Part shown: positions 1-6,374 of the stretch, in pieces
Position numbering within the stretch: the first letter of the stretch is position 1
Layout: each line of letters starts with the position of its first letter
Source: CAZTVN01 sp964617145
GTDB lineage: Bacteria > Patescibacteriota > Gracilibacteria > UBA1369 > JACRIC01
NCBI GenBank assembly: GCA_964617145.1
Contig: CAZTVN010000054.1
Location: 1 to 8,658 of the forward strand
Direction: 5' to 3'
Length of the DNA stretch: 8,658 nucleotides
Program-made: the position numbers and the translations under genes
The notes under the pieces: generated by a model
Seen by the model: only the letters and a program-made list of their open reading frames with translations
The model's database searches: none
What the model was told of the DNA's origin: nothing

Positions 1-1
1 G

Positions 2-520
2 GTGATTGTCGGCGTTTTTTTAGGAGATTGGATTGACAGCGTTTTTCGACATCCCCTTCCCGTGGTTTTAGCCATGATTTTTGATGGTCTTGTTTTTTTT
101 CTCGTTGAAATTCGATTTTTTAAAAAAAATCGGAGCGATGTTCGACTTTGGGATGCTGTTTTTATTGGGATTTTTCAGGCTGTAGCCATTACTCCAGGGA
201 TATCCCGTTCTGGATCGACTATCGCTTCTGGGCTTTTTCGCGGATTAAAGAGAGAAGCCGCTGCCAGGTTTTCATTTCTTCTTGGAGCGCCGGCGATTTT
301 AGGCGCAGGGATTTGGACTGCTTTCCAAGTTTATAATGAGGGAGGGCTTAATCTCGGCTTCGATCTTCTCGCTTTTGGCTTCCTTTCAGCGGCTATTTCT
401 GGCCTTTTGACGGTAAGATTTTTGATGCGTTTTTTAAAAACGCACTCCCTGCGAGTTTTTGGGTTTTATCTTCTTTTTGTTGGGATTTTATCTTTGTACT
501 TTTTTTATCAGTCTGCTTAA
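2..520 (+). CDS. uppP: Undecaprenyl-diphosphatase UppP (BacA family), C-terminal part
   Basis: This integral membrane enzyme dephosphorylates undecaprenyl diphosphate to recycle the lipid carrier for peptidoglycan and other surface polymers. The 172 visible residues hold the family signature PGISRSGST (about residues 65-73) followed by GLxRxxAARFSFLLGAPAI. The Ser and Arg of the SRSG stretch belong to the known catalytic region. Several hydrophobic segments follow (about residues 18-38, 88-108, 120-140 and 150-168), and the HSLRVFGFYLLFVG ending is typical of the family. Family members are about 260-280 aa, so roughly the first 100 residues, with the N-terminal Glu-rich catalytic motif, lie before the window. 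The in-frame GTG at base 2 is internal, not a start. The stop codon TAA (518-520) overlaps the first bases of the repeat element that follows. Confidence 0.95.
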   Translation: MIVGVFLGDWIDSVFRHPLPVVLAMIFDGLVFFLVEIRFFKKNRSDVRLWDAVFIGIFQAVAITPGISRSGSTIASGLFRGLKREAAARFSFLLGAPAILGAGIWTAFQVYNEGGLNLGFDLLAFGFLSAAISGLLTVRFLMRFLKTHSLRVFGFYLLFVGILSLYFFYQSA

Positions 521-687
521 GGAGGTGCTGAAAAACATAACGTTGTAACGAAATTTTACCATTTCGAGCGAAAAATGTGAAAAGCGACGAAGGCGTATCA
601 GAAGAAGATACGTCGAGAAGCTTTGAACATTTTGCAGCCGAAATGGTAAAATTGCAGTAGATGGTATGTTTTTCAGCACCTCCTTAA
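517..687. repeat. MITE-like hairpin repeat element with perfect 23-bp terminal inverted repeats (copy 1)
   Basis: The first 23 bases (517-539) are the exact reverse complement of the last 23 (665-687); the core end is AGGAGGTGCTGAAAAACATA. Inside this, a second 15-bp pair (aattttaccatttcg and its complement, near 550-564 and 638-652) and an apical stem CGTATC/GATACG (594-599 with 607-612, 7-nt loop) make almost the whole element self-complementary. A second copy starts at 8596 and matches the minus strand of this one at 61 of 63 visible positions. A 14-bp end fragment is at 3696. Bases 677-686 read CACCTCCTTA, identical to the conserved 16S rRNA 3' tail, and the opposite arm reads AAGGAGGTG. 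If the element proper is AGGAGG...CCTCCT (520-684), it is flanked by TA on both sides, as expected for IS630/Tc1-type MITEs. The other copies are preceded by TT, so this is not settled. No transposase is present. Confidence 0.85.
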
Positions 688-716
688 TGGTTTAGTTAAA
701 TTTTCTTTACGATATT

Positions 717-2042
717 ATGCGAAATCAACTTGCCAATCCGAATGTTACGCTCATGAAATACGGTATTCGTGAGATTGTGGACACGGCTCAGAAGCTTCAG
801 GAACTTCATCCAAATTTTCAATTCGTGTCCGAAAATATTGGTGATCCCATTGCGAAGGGTTGGCCGGTGCCGCCTTTTTTGAAAGAAATTATTTGCAAAG
901 AAGTTAATAAACCTGGGGATAAAGTTTTTGGTTATTCGCATTCACGAGGACTTCCCGCTGCTCGCAAATGGGTAACCGAATATTCGAAACGTTTTTCGCC
1001 GTCGTCAACACTTGATTTCGAATACGTGCTTTTTGTAAGTGGTCTCGGAGCCGGAATTTCAGCCATTTATCACATGCTTCCGAAAAATCGTCGCATTATT
1101 CAACCGACTCCGAGTTATCCGACACATGCATCCATGGAATCGTTTGCGGCGCAGAATGAATCTATTTCGTATTATTTGGATCCAAAAGAAGAGTGGCAGC
1201 CCGATCTTGAACATCTTGAAGAACAAATCAAAAAACATCCTGAAATTACCGGAATTTTGGTAATCAATCCGAATAATCCGACCGGCGGAGTTTATAGCGC
1301 GGACACTCTTGAACAAATTGTGCAAATTGCTGAAAAATATGGACTTATGATTGTTTCTGATGAGGTGTATTTTCGAATGGTTTATAATGGACATACCTAT
1401 GCTCATCTTACGGAAATTGCGCATAACCGCGTGCCTTTGATTGTGATGCGCGGTGTTTCCAAAGATGTTCCTTGGCCGGGTGGACGATGCGGTTGGCTTG
1501 AATTTCACAATGTCGAACTCGATCAGGATTTCAAAGCTTATGCGGAAGCGGTCAAAAAACGTATTTTGATGGAGGTTTGTTCGGTGAGTCTGCCTCAATT
1601 TATTTTGTCAGAAATTTACGATCATCCTGATTTTGAAGCTTGGAATCAAAATTATAATCGAGAACTTGAAAAAAATGGGAATTATATCGCCGAGATTCTT
1701 TCAAATACAAAAGGTCTTACGGTAAACCGCATCAATGGGGCTTTTTATATGATGCCGCTTTTTGAAGACGGTGTTTTAAATGATAAGCAAACGCTACCGA
1801 TTGAAAATGAGGCAGCGCGACAATTTATTGAGAACGAAGTTTCGAGGCAGGGGTTGCCGCTCGATCAGCGATTTACGTATTATCTTTTGGCTGCGACTGG
1901 AATCTGCGTGGTGCCGGCATCGGGATTTTTCAGTCCGTATTTTGGTTTTCGGTTAACCACGCTCGATCGAGACGATGAACGTCGAAAAAACACATATAGT
2001 CGCCTTTCCAAAGCCGTTGAAACGTACTTGAAGAGTGCGTAA
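717..2042 (+). CDS. PLP-dependent aminotransferase, class I/II (fold type I), likely acting on aspartate or alanine
   Basis: A 441-aa cytosolic enzyme expected to move an amino group between an amino acid and a 2-oxo acid. Fold-type I landmarks are in order: GYSHSRGLPAARKW near residues 75-88, NPNNPTGG (184-191), SDEVY with PLP-pyridine Asp215 and Tyr218, the Schiff-base lysine Lys249 in GVSKDVPWPGGRCGW, and a C-terminal FRLTT with Arg412 in the place of the substrate-carboxylate arginine. The length is slightly above the usual 390-420 aa. The donor and acceptor cannot be fixed from sequence. Convergent ppcA, an oxaloacetate producer, makes aspartate formation attractive, but that is inference. 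The ATG at 717 is chosen because the protein starts just before the conserved region and no other start is close. There is no Shine-Dalgarno sequence upstream (tttctttacgatatt). The right end of the repeat element lies 29 nt before the start, so any promoter must lie in or overlap that element. Confidence 0.9.
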   Translation: MRNQLANPNVTLMKYGIREIVDTAQKLQELHPNFQFVSENIGDPIAKGWPVPPFLKEIICKEVNKPGDKVFGYSHSRGLPAARKWVTEYSKRFSPSSTLDFEYVLFVSGLGAGISAIYHMLPKNRRIIQPTPSYPTHASMESFAAQNESISYYLDPKEEWQPDLEHLEEQIKKHPEITGILVINPNNPTGGVYSADTLEQIVQIAEKYGLMIVSDEVYFRMVYNGHTYAHLTEIAHNRVPLIVMRGVSKDVPWPGGRCGWLEFHNVELDQDFKAYAEAVKKRILMEVCSVSLPQFILSEIYDHPDFEAWNQNYNRELEKNGNYIAEILSNTKGLTVNRINGAFYMMPLFEDGVLNDKQTLPIENEAARQFIENEVSRQGLPLDQRFTYYLLAATGICVVPASGFFSPYFGFRLTTLDRDDERRKNTYSRLSKAVETYLKSA

Positions 2043-2062
2043 AAGAAAATTTCCGCTGTTTT

Positions 2063-3574
2063 TTATCCAAGCGATTTTCGTATTTCCGCGGCTTTGAGTG
2101 CGTCGTCGGCGAAGTCTTCGTTGAGTAAAAGTTTATGGTAAATGTTTGATGTGAAATTTCGATGGATGATTTGATGTGCTTTTTGCGGACCGATTTCAAT
2201 TCCCAAGCAATTTTGGATTTCCTCAATGTCTTCAAGCACATTTTTCCATTGGTCATTTTGTTTGCATAAATGTTCAAGGTTTTCACGGTTGAGATAATGC
2301 CCAGCATGTTCAAAGTCGGCACGCAGATAGGGACACAATTTTTCAATGAGATCCCAAAATCCATGTTCTTTTGCGTAGCTAAGGGCTCGTCCGGCGCCAA
2401 TCAATTCTGGCGGTATTCCAAGTGAATAGAGCGCTCCCGTGAAAATAATTGCCCGAGGAAGCCTAACTTTCCCAACTCCCCGCGAATAACCAAAAAGTCC
2501 GACATGCTGCACTCTCTCTCGATGCGACGGCAATTCTTCGCTAACGGCATTGATAATATCGGCCGAACTTTCAACAATAGGCTGATAAAAACTGGTCGCG
2601 ATCCTATTAAAATTCTTGATAATTTCCAATTCTTCAGGAGTAAGTCTTACATATTTTTTCCGATTTTTCGGAATTTCCTCATTGAGTTTTTTAATCGAAC
2701 TTTTGACTTTGGCGAGATGATAGTCGTACCGAAACGCGCTTTGAATCGTAACCGTAGAAACCCCTCGATACTCTTGCGCTGTGGCATCGATATTTTCGGG
2801 ATTAATTCCACCTCGAAACGGGAGCGATCCTCCACCGACCCATGGATAAACTTTTATGCCGGATTCCTCCTCAAATTCATGATACAGATGAACCCCCATG
2901 CGATGCGCCAGTTTTGCCGCCAAAAAACCCGCATTCACGGCTGGGTCGCTTCGAGCCGTGAATACTCGAATATATTCAGGTTTATGCTTACATTCTTTTT
3001 CGAGAAAACGAGTATATTCGTGTAATACTTTTTTTGCATCTTCAATAACTTCAAATTTTTCAAAGAGCGGGATAATATTAAGAATATCAAAATCACTTTT
3101 GAAATCGAAAATTTCCTGAGTGGCTTTTGAAATTTTTCCAAAGGTTTTTTGAAGATAGATCAATTGAGAAGCCTCGGTGGCCATAGGCAAAATAATTTCA
3201 AAGAGAGGCGGAGCATGTAATCCATAGTTTTTTGCTGCTTTTTCCGCGGTTAGAAGACCCATAAAAGCCCTCGGCAATTTATGACTCGATTCGATCCAAA
3301 TATTTGGTATGCGAAAAGTTAAAAAGATATCCCGTCCCAACTGTTTTTCTTTAAAAAATTCATAATATTGGTTGAAGAGGCGGTCGATCACGCCTTCGTC
3401 CACAAATTTTCCTTCCCAATCCCACATAAATTCCTGCACTCCGAGTTCGGAAAAACATCGAAAACATTCTTCTACTTCTTCGTTCGCGGAAATAAACCTT
3501 TGATTGCTGAAATAGGTCGCACAAGCATTATCAGGGTGTTGAGTGGCCATGGTTGCTGGTATTTTTCGATGCAT
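2063..3574 (-). CDS. ppcA: Archaeal-type phosphoenolpyruvate carboxylase (PEPcase_2 family)
   Basis: It carboxylates PEP with bicarbonate to oxaloacetate and phosphate, an anaplerotic step. The 503-aa length fits the archaeal-type family (about 480-530 aa) and not the roughly 900-aa bacterial/plant enzyme. Family stretches are MATQHPDNA (residues 9-17), EFMWDWEGKFVDE, FTARSDPAVNAGF, GGGSLPFRGG and TVTIQSAFRYDY; the last three form the conserved active-site region shared with classical PEPC. The start at 3574 gives MHRKIPATMATQHPDN, which resembles archaeal homologs that begin with a short KIP-like segment before the TQHPDN motif. No Shine-Dalgarno sequence precedes it. It is convergent with the aminotransferase (20 bp between stops) and divergent from the PEP-synthase-like gene. 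This type is widespread in archaea and known from only a scattering of bacteria, so horizontal transfer is likely somewhere in its history. Confidence 0.95.
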   Translation of the reverse strand: MHRKIPATMATQHPDNACATYFSNQRFISANEEVEECFRCFSELGVQEFMWDWEGKFVDEGVIDRLFNQYYEFFKEKQLGRDIFLTFRIPNIWIESSHKLPRAFMGLLTAEKAAKNYGLHAPPLFEIILPMATEASQLIYLQKTFGKISKATQEIFDFKSDFDILNIIPLFEKFEVIEDAKKVLHEYTRFLEKECKHKPEYIRVFTARSDPAVNAGFLAAKLAHRMGVHLYHEFEEESGIKVYPWVGGGSLPFRGGINPENIDATAQEYRGVSTVTIQSAFRYDYHLAKVKSSIKKLNEEIPKNRKKYVRLTPEELEIIKNFNRIATSFYQPIVESSADIINAVSEELPSHRERVQHVGLFGYSRGVGKVRLPRAIIFTGALYSLGIPPELIGAGRALSYAKEHGFWDLIEKLCPYLRADFEHAGHYLNRENLEHLCKQNDQWKNVLEDIEEIQNCLGIEIGPQKAHQIIHRNFTSNIYHKLLLNEDFADDALKAAEIRKSLG

Positions 3575-3630
3575 GATTTTTTAAAAAATAGATTTGTTGA
3601 TAAGTAAAGGATATATATGTGCCCCAGCCT

Positions 3631-3658
3631 ATTTTAGGGCATTCGATCAGGAAGACAA
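3631..3658 (-). promoter_or_regulatory. Candidate sigma70-type promoter for ppcA
   Basis: On the minus strand, TTGTCT (3658-3653, 4 of 6 to consensus) is followed after 16 bp by TAAAAT (3636-3631, 5 of 6). It would start transcription near 3624, giving a leader of about 50 nt. A run of alternating ATATATAT at 3611-3618 is a weaker alternative -10 or TATA-like element. Found by inspection only. Confidence 0.35.
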
Positions 3659-3695
3659 GAAATTGAACGGTGCGAAGGGTTGTACTTGATTCCTT

Positions 3696-3709
3696 AGGAG
3701 GTGCTGAAA
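3696..3709 (+). repeat. Solo end fragment of the hairpin repeat element
   Basis: AGGAGGTGCTGAAA is identical to the first 14 bases of the repeat ends at 520 and 8596, then diverges. No matching opposite end is visible in 3575-3826. It is probably a decayed copy or a conserved functional end piece. It lies between the divergent ppcA promoter and the promoter of the PEP-synthase-like gene. The GTG inside it opens a reading frame that joins the downstream gene, but that extension is not believed to be translated. Confidence 0.6.
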
Positions 3710-3773
3710 CACGCTCCGCTTCTTCCTGCGGTGGTAATGATCTCTATATTAACCCATTTTGCTGACAATATCC

Positions 3774-3801
3774 TTGACATATTTTATTTTTTTTGTATCT
3801 T
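3774..3801 (+). promoter_or_regulatory. Sigma70-type promoter for the PEP-synthase-like gene
   Basis: A perfect -35 box TTGACA (3774-3779) is followed after 16 bp by TATCTT (3796-3801, 4 of 6). Transcription would start near 3808, about 20 nt before the ATG at 3827. A second possible pair, CTGACA (3762-3767) with TATTTT (3785-3790, 17-bp spacing), overlaps it. The position supports a start at 3827 and not at the upstream GTG at 3701, because the promoter would lie inside a protein starting at 3701. Confidence 0.6.
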
Positions 3802-3826
3802 TGAAAAAAGTTTATTTTTTTATTTC

Positions 3827-6304
3827 ATGGGTACAACAGTTCCTTTAGCTCCTGTCGAGGATGTAGCGCGTGTCGAAGCGGGTAAGCACGCTGAGGGTGT
3901 TGAGGGAGGTGGGAAAACTTTTGCAACAGATGCTCTCCTTGGAGAAGATCGTGATGTTGCTGGCCACGCTTTGGCTACCCGTGTTGATATCCGCCATGAA
4001 GTAGGAGGGGCATTAAGACTTATTCATCCAGGAGCCGAGGGTGTTTCAGGGCTACCAGAGTCTATGCCCTTAGAAAGAGATCTCCCTACTCTTGCTAAGA
4101 GGCTTGTTACTCTTGAAGGAGGAAATTCGGCTCATGCTCCTTTACGTGCTCCAGATAGTGAAGCTGCTTCGATAGTAAGGCGTTTGGCGCATTTATTATT
4201 AGCTCCCAACGACCCAATATATGGAGATCTGGCTCTTCGATTTCTCCCTGCTCGATGTTTTCAAGAACTTATTGGATATGGACGCCTTATTCATGGTGGT
4301 ATTGGGCGAAAAGCGGCACAGCTTATGATCGCTCAATATGCTCTTTCTTGTCCTGATCCTGAATTTGATGAATCTTTTTTTAATCGATATCCTCGTTTTA
4401 GAGGAACTGCCGTTCAAGAAAATGGTCCAGCTTCTTTTTTTGAAAGGAATAAATTTTCCGCTCCTGTAGGTATGGGTGTGTTTAACACTATCATTACGGA
4501 AAATCCCGAACTTGCAGACGTAACACAAAAACTTCTTAATCTCTATACTCCTTCTGATGATGAAATTTCTTCTGAGGCTGGTGAAGACAAGGAGCCTCAG
4601 TTTTCTGAGGAAGCTGGTGAAGACAAGGCGACTGAACCTAAAGAGGAGGTTTTTAGAAAAGCTCATCAGGCTGTTTCTGATGCTTGGATGGAGGCCAAAA
4701 TTCCCGAAGCAATTATCGACGAGCTGAGAGCGCTTTTTAGAAAATTTTTTGATAAAAAACAACCTCTTATTGTTCGGTCGAGCAGTTTGCTTGAAGATGG
4801 AGGAGTGGCTTCTTTTGCTGATGAGAGCGAAAGAGAAGCTCCTTCTTTTGCTGGACGTTATGAAAGTATCCCCTTTGGTCTTTCAGGAAATCTTGATGCA
4901 GATTTTGCACGTTTTTTGACAGCTTTGCGTACGGTATATGCTTCTACTTTTTCAAGTAAAGCTTTGGAATATAGAAAAGATCTTGGCTTAATCGGCTACA
5001 GAGAAGCTATGGCTGTACTTGTACAGACTTTAAATGGTGAATTTCGTGGAGAGGATCGAGCCCGATTTTATCCGCTTCTTTCTGGTTTCGCTCGGGCATA
5101 CGCTCCACAACCATTTGGACATGACCCAAGAGCTGGTGATGTGCGTATGTGTTGTGGGCTCGGTGTGGCTGTAGCTGACGGGAAAGAGTGTCCAACTCTT
5201 CCTCTCTCAAAACCGGATATTACTTTTGATAGTGGTAATGGAAGCTTCCAAAATAAAGTTTTTCTCATTGATAGGAAATCTGGAAATGTTGAAAGTGCCC
5301 ATCCTGTTACTTTGCATCAAAAAGATGATGAAGGGCTTCATCAGATTGTTACTCGTGTTGCTGGGGATTTTGGGCAACAGTATTTTGTTTGTGATTTTAA
5401 AGCTGCTCGTGCTCATTCCTCTCTCTTGCCTGCGCTTATTTGGTATATAGTTCATAAATTGAGCCGTCAACTTACAATTCCCGCCCAAGTGGAATTTACC
5501 GCTTCACATCAGCCTCCTGATGATACCTATCGATGTTCTTTGGTTCAATGGCGCCCTCTGAATATGCCTGAACATGCTTCTCCTTCGCGTATCCCGGAAT
5601 GTGTTCCTGAAAGCGATGTCATTGGTAGGTATCCCAGTCTTGGAACAAATATCTGTCTTGCTGGTGTGACCCATGTTCTTTACATCCCTACTGAAATATT
5701 TGTAAACGGTGATCTTGCCGTAATTGCGCTGCTTCCTCGTTATATTGAGGCCATCAATCGTTTACTTTCAGAACGACCAGGGATGCGATGTTTATTTTTG
5801 GTTGGGAGAAGATTTGGGTCTGAGGGCGCGAGTCGTGAGAGTGATAGGTTTGGGAACTCGAGTGGGATCAGTGTTTCGCCAGGACAATTTGATCAAGCTC
5901 TTTCTATCATAGAATGTTGTGACGGGAATAGTGAACCATCTTATGGTGCCCATGATCTTCAAGCATTAGATGACCGTGGTCTTGTTTTTGGAGCGATGCG
6001 ATGCCCTGAAGATGGTTTGCCTTTTTTCCAGGAAGCACGACATACTGGCGAGGTACCTCCTATTGATAAGCTTGTTAATGATCCAACTATTTCTCCTGAG
6101 CTTCTTGCAAGAGTTTGTAGTGCTTTTAGGGTAGTCGACATCGCGGCAGAGTATAAGCGATTGCGTGGACAAGCTGGTGATGACAGGCCGCGAGTTCTTC
6201 ATGTTGCCGCTGACGCCGGCTTAGAAAGCTCTCAAGGCCATGGAGTTATTGGCTTCTATTTTGCTCCACAGGGAAAAATGCTCCCTGAAAAAACCCCAAT
6301 TTAA
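3827..6304 (+). CDS. Divergent PEP-synthase-like protein with PPDK_N (ATP-grasp) region; lacks PEP-utiliser domains
   Basis: An 825-aa protein. Residues 1-110 are Gly/Ala/Glu-rich and look disordered, with no signal peptide. IGRKAAQ (159-165) resembles the G-G-K-A motif at the front of PPDK_N ATP-grasp domains. An acidic linker with a short repeat lies near 240-270. IVRSSSLLEDG (315-325), FAGRYES, then VYASTFSSKALEYRKDLGLIGYREAMAVLVQ match the nucleotide-binding core of PEP synthase/pyruvate phosphate dikinase-like proteins. LVGRRFGS (658-665) and SYGAHDLQ (705-712) correspond to the IGPGRWGS and SQGSHFFQ endings that I recall from bacterial stand-alone PEP-synthase-like proteins. The phosphohistidine domain and C-terminal PEP barrel are absent, so it cannot be a complete PEP synthase; a phosphotransfer or ligase-like role is possible but unproven. 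Start 3827 was preferred over GTG 3701, which would add a 42-residue hydrophobic, low-complexity stretch containing the promoter. There is no Shine-Dalgarno sequence. Confidence 0.75.
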   Translation: MGTTVPLAPVEDVARVEAGKHAEGVEGGGKTFATDALLGEDRDVAGHALATRVDIRHEVGGALRLIHPGAEGVSGLPESMPLERDLPTLAKRLVTLEGGNSAHAPLRAPDSEAASIVRRLAHLLLAPNDPIYGDLALRFLPARCFQELIGYGRLIHGGIGRKAAQLMIAQYALSCPDPEFDESFFNRYPRFRGTAVQENGPASFFERNKFSAPVGMGVFNTIITENPELADVTQKLLNLYTPSDDEISSEAGEDKEPQFSEEAGEDKATEPKEEVFRKAHQAVSDAWMEAKIPEAIIDELRALFRKFFDKKQPLIVRSSSLLEDGGVASFADESEREAPSFAGRYESIPFGLSGNLDADFARFLTALRTVYASTFSSKALEYRKDLGLIGYREAMAVLVQTLNGEFRGEDRARFYPLLSGFARAYAPQPFGHDPRAGDVRMCCGLGVAVADGKECPTLPLSKPDITFDSGNGSFQNKVFLIDRKSGNVESAHPVTLHQKDDEGLHQIVTRVAGDFGQQYFVCDFKAARAHSSLLPALIWYIVHKLSRQLTIPAQVEFTASHQPPDDTYRCSLVQWRPLNMPEHASPSRIPECVPESDVIGRYPSLGTNICLAGVTHVLYIPTEIFVNGDLAVIALLPRYIEAINRLLSERPGMRCLFLVGRRFGSEGASRESDRFGNSSGISVSPGQFDQALSIIECCDGNSEPSYGAHDLQALDDRGLVFGAMRCPEDGLPFFQEARHTGEVPPIDKLVNDPTISPELLARVCSAFRVVDIAAEYKRLRGQAGDDRPRVLHVAADAGLESSQGHGVIGFYFAPQGKMLPEKTPI
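4577..4628 (+). repeat. Intragenic 36-nt-period direct repeat in an acidic linker
   Basis: The 16-mer gctggtgaagacaagg occurs at 4577-4592 and again at 4613-4628, exactly 36 nt (12 codons) apart. It encodes two copies of an EAGEDK-type motif (SSEAGEDKEPQF, then SEEAGEDKATEP). The repeat stays in frame and lies between the GRKAA region and the VRSSS core, consistent with a recently duplicated flexible linker. Confidence 0.75.
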
Positions 6305-6317
6305 ATTGGACTTTTTC
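6296..6317 (+). terminator. Possible weak terminator: 14-bp palindrome over the stop codon plus T-run
   Basis: CCAATTTAAATTGG (6296-6309) is a perfect palindrome that contains the TAA stop of the PEP-synthase-like gene and is followed by acTTTTT. As RNA it can form only a short, A/U-rich 5-bp stem with a 4-nt loop, so termination would be weak or partial. It could also be a protein-binding palindrome. Confidence 0.3.
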
Positions 6318-6365
6318 CACATAGTCTGTTATGTTTATTGAAAATATCTTTTTCTTAAAGTCCAA
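6306..6365 (+). promoter_or_regulatory. Inverted repeat bracketing the purP leader
   Basis: TTGGACTTT (6306-6314) and AAAGTCCAA (6357-6365) are perfect 9-bp complements separated by 42 nt. The left arm overlaps the right half of the palindrome at 6296-6309, so the two structures compete. The right arm ends 9 nt before the purP ATG, where a ribosome would bind. This layout would suit a leader switch or a bipartite operator, but no known riboswitch was recognised. The 70-nt gap has no convincing promoter. Confidence 0.35.
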
Positions 6366-6374
6366 ATTGCGTAT

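Noticed and set aside
488..679. 63-aa minus-strand ORF crossing the repeat element, starting at the GTG inside its AGGAGGTG end
   Set aside because: The frame is open only because it lies on a self-complementary element. Copy 2 has a TAA at 8646-8648 in the same frame, so a peptide is not conserved, and the GTG overlaps the only Shine-Dalgarno-like bases.
517..687. CRISPR array or tRNA/riboswitch in the repeat region
   Set aside because: There are no regularly spaced direct repeats and no cloverleaf or known aptamer core. The structure is one inverted-repeat hairpin.
1059..1598. 179-aa ORF opposite the aminotransferase
   Set aside because: Antisense shadow of a gene with clear catalytic motifs; its own translation has no recognisable domain.
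2043..2062. Terminator between the convergent aminotransferase and ppcA genes
   Set aside because: The 20-bp gap has a T-run but no stem that could form a hairpin.
2504..3025. 173-aa plus-strand ORF inside ppcA
   Set aside because: Antisense shadow of conserved PEPC sequence, Arg/Phe/Asn-rich as expected for a shadow frame.
3701..3826. 42-residue N-terminal extension of the PEP-synthase-like protein from GTG 3701
   Set aside because: It would start inside a repeat fragment, is hydrophobic and low-complexity in a way unlike the rest, and contains the TTGACA promoter. ATG 3827 fits better.
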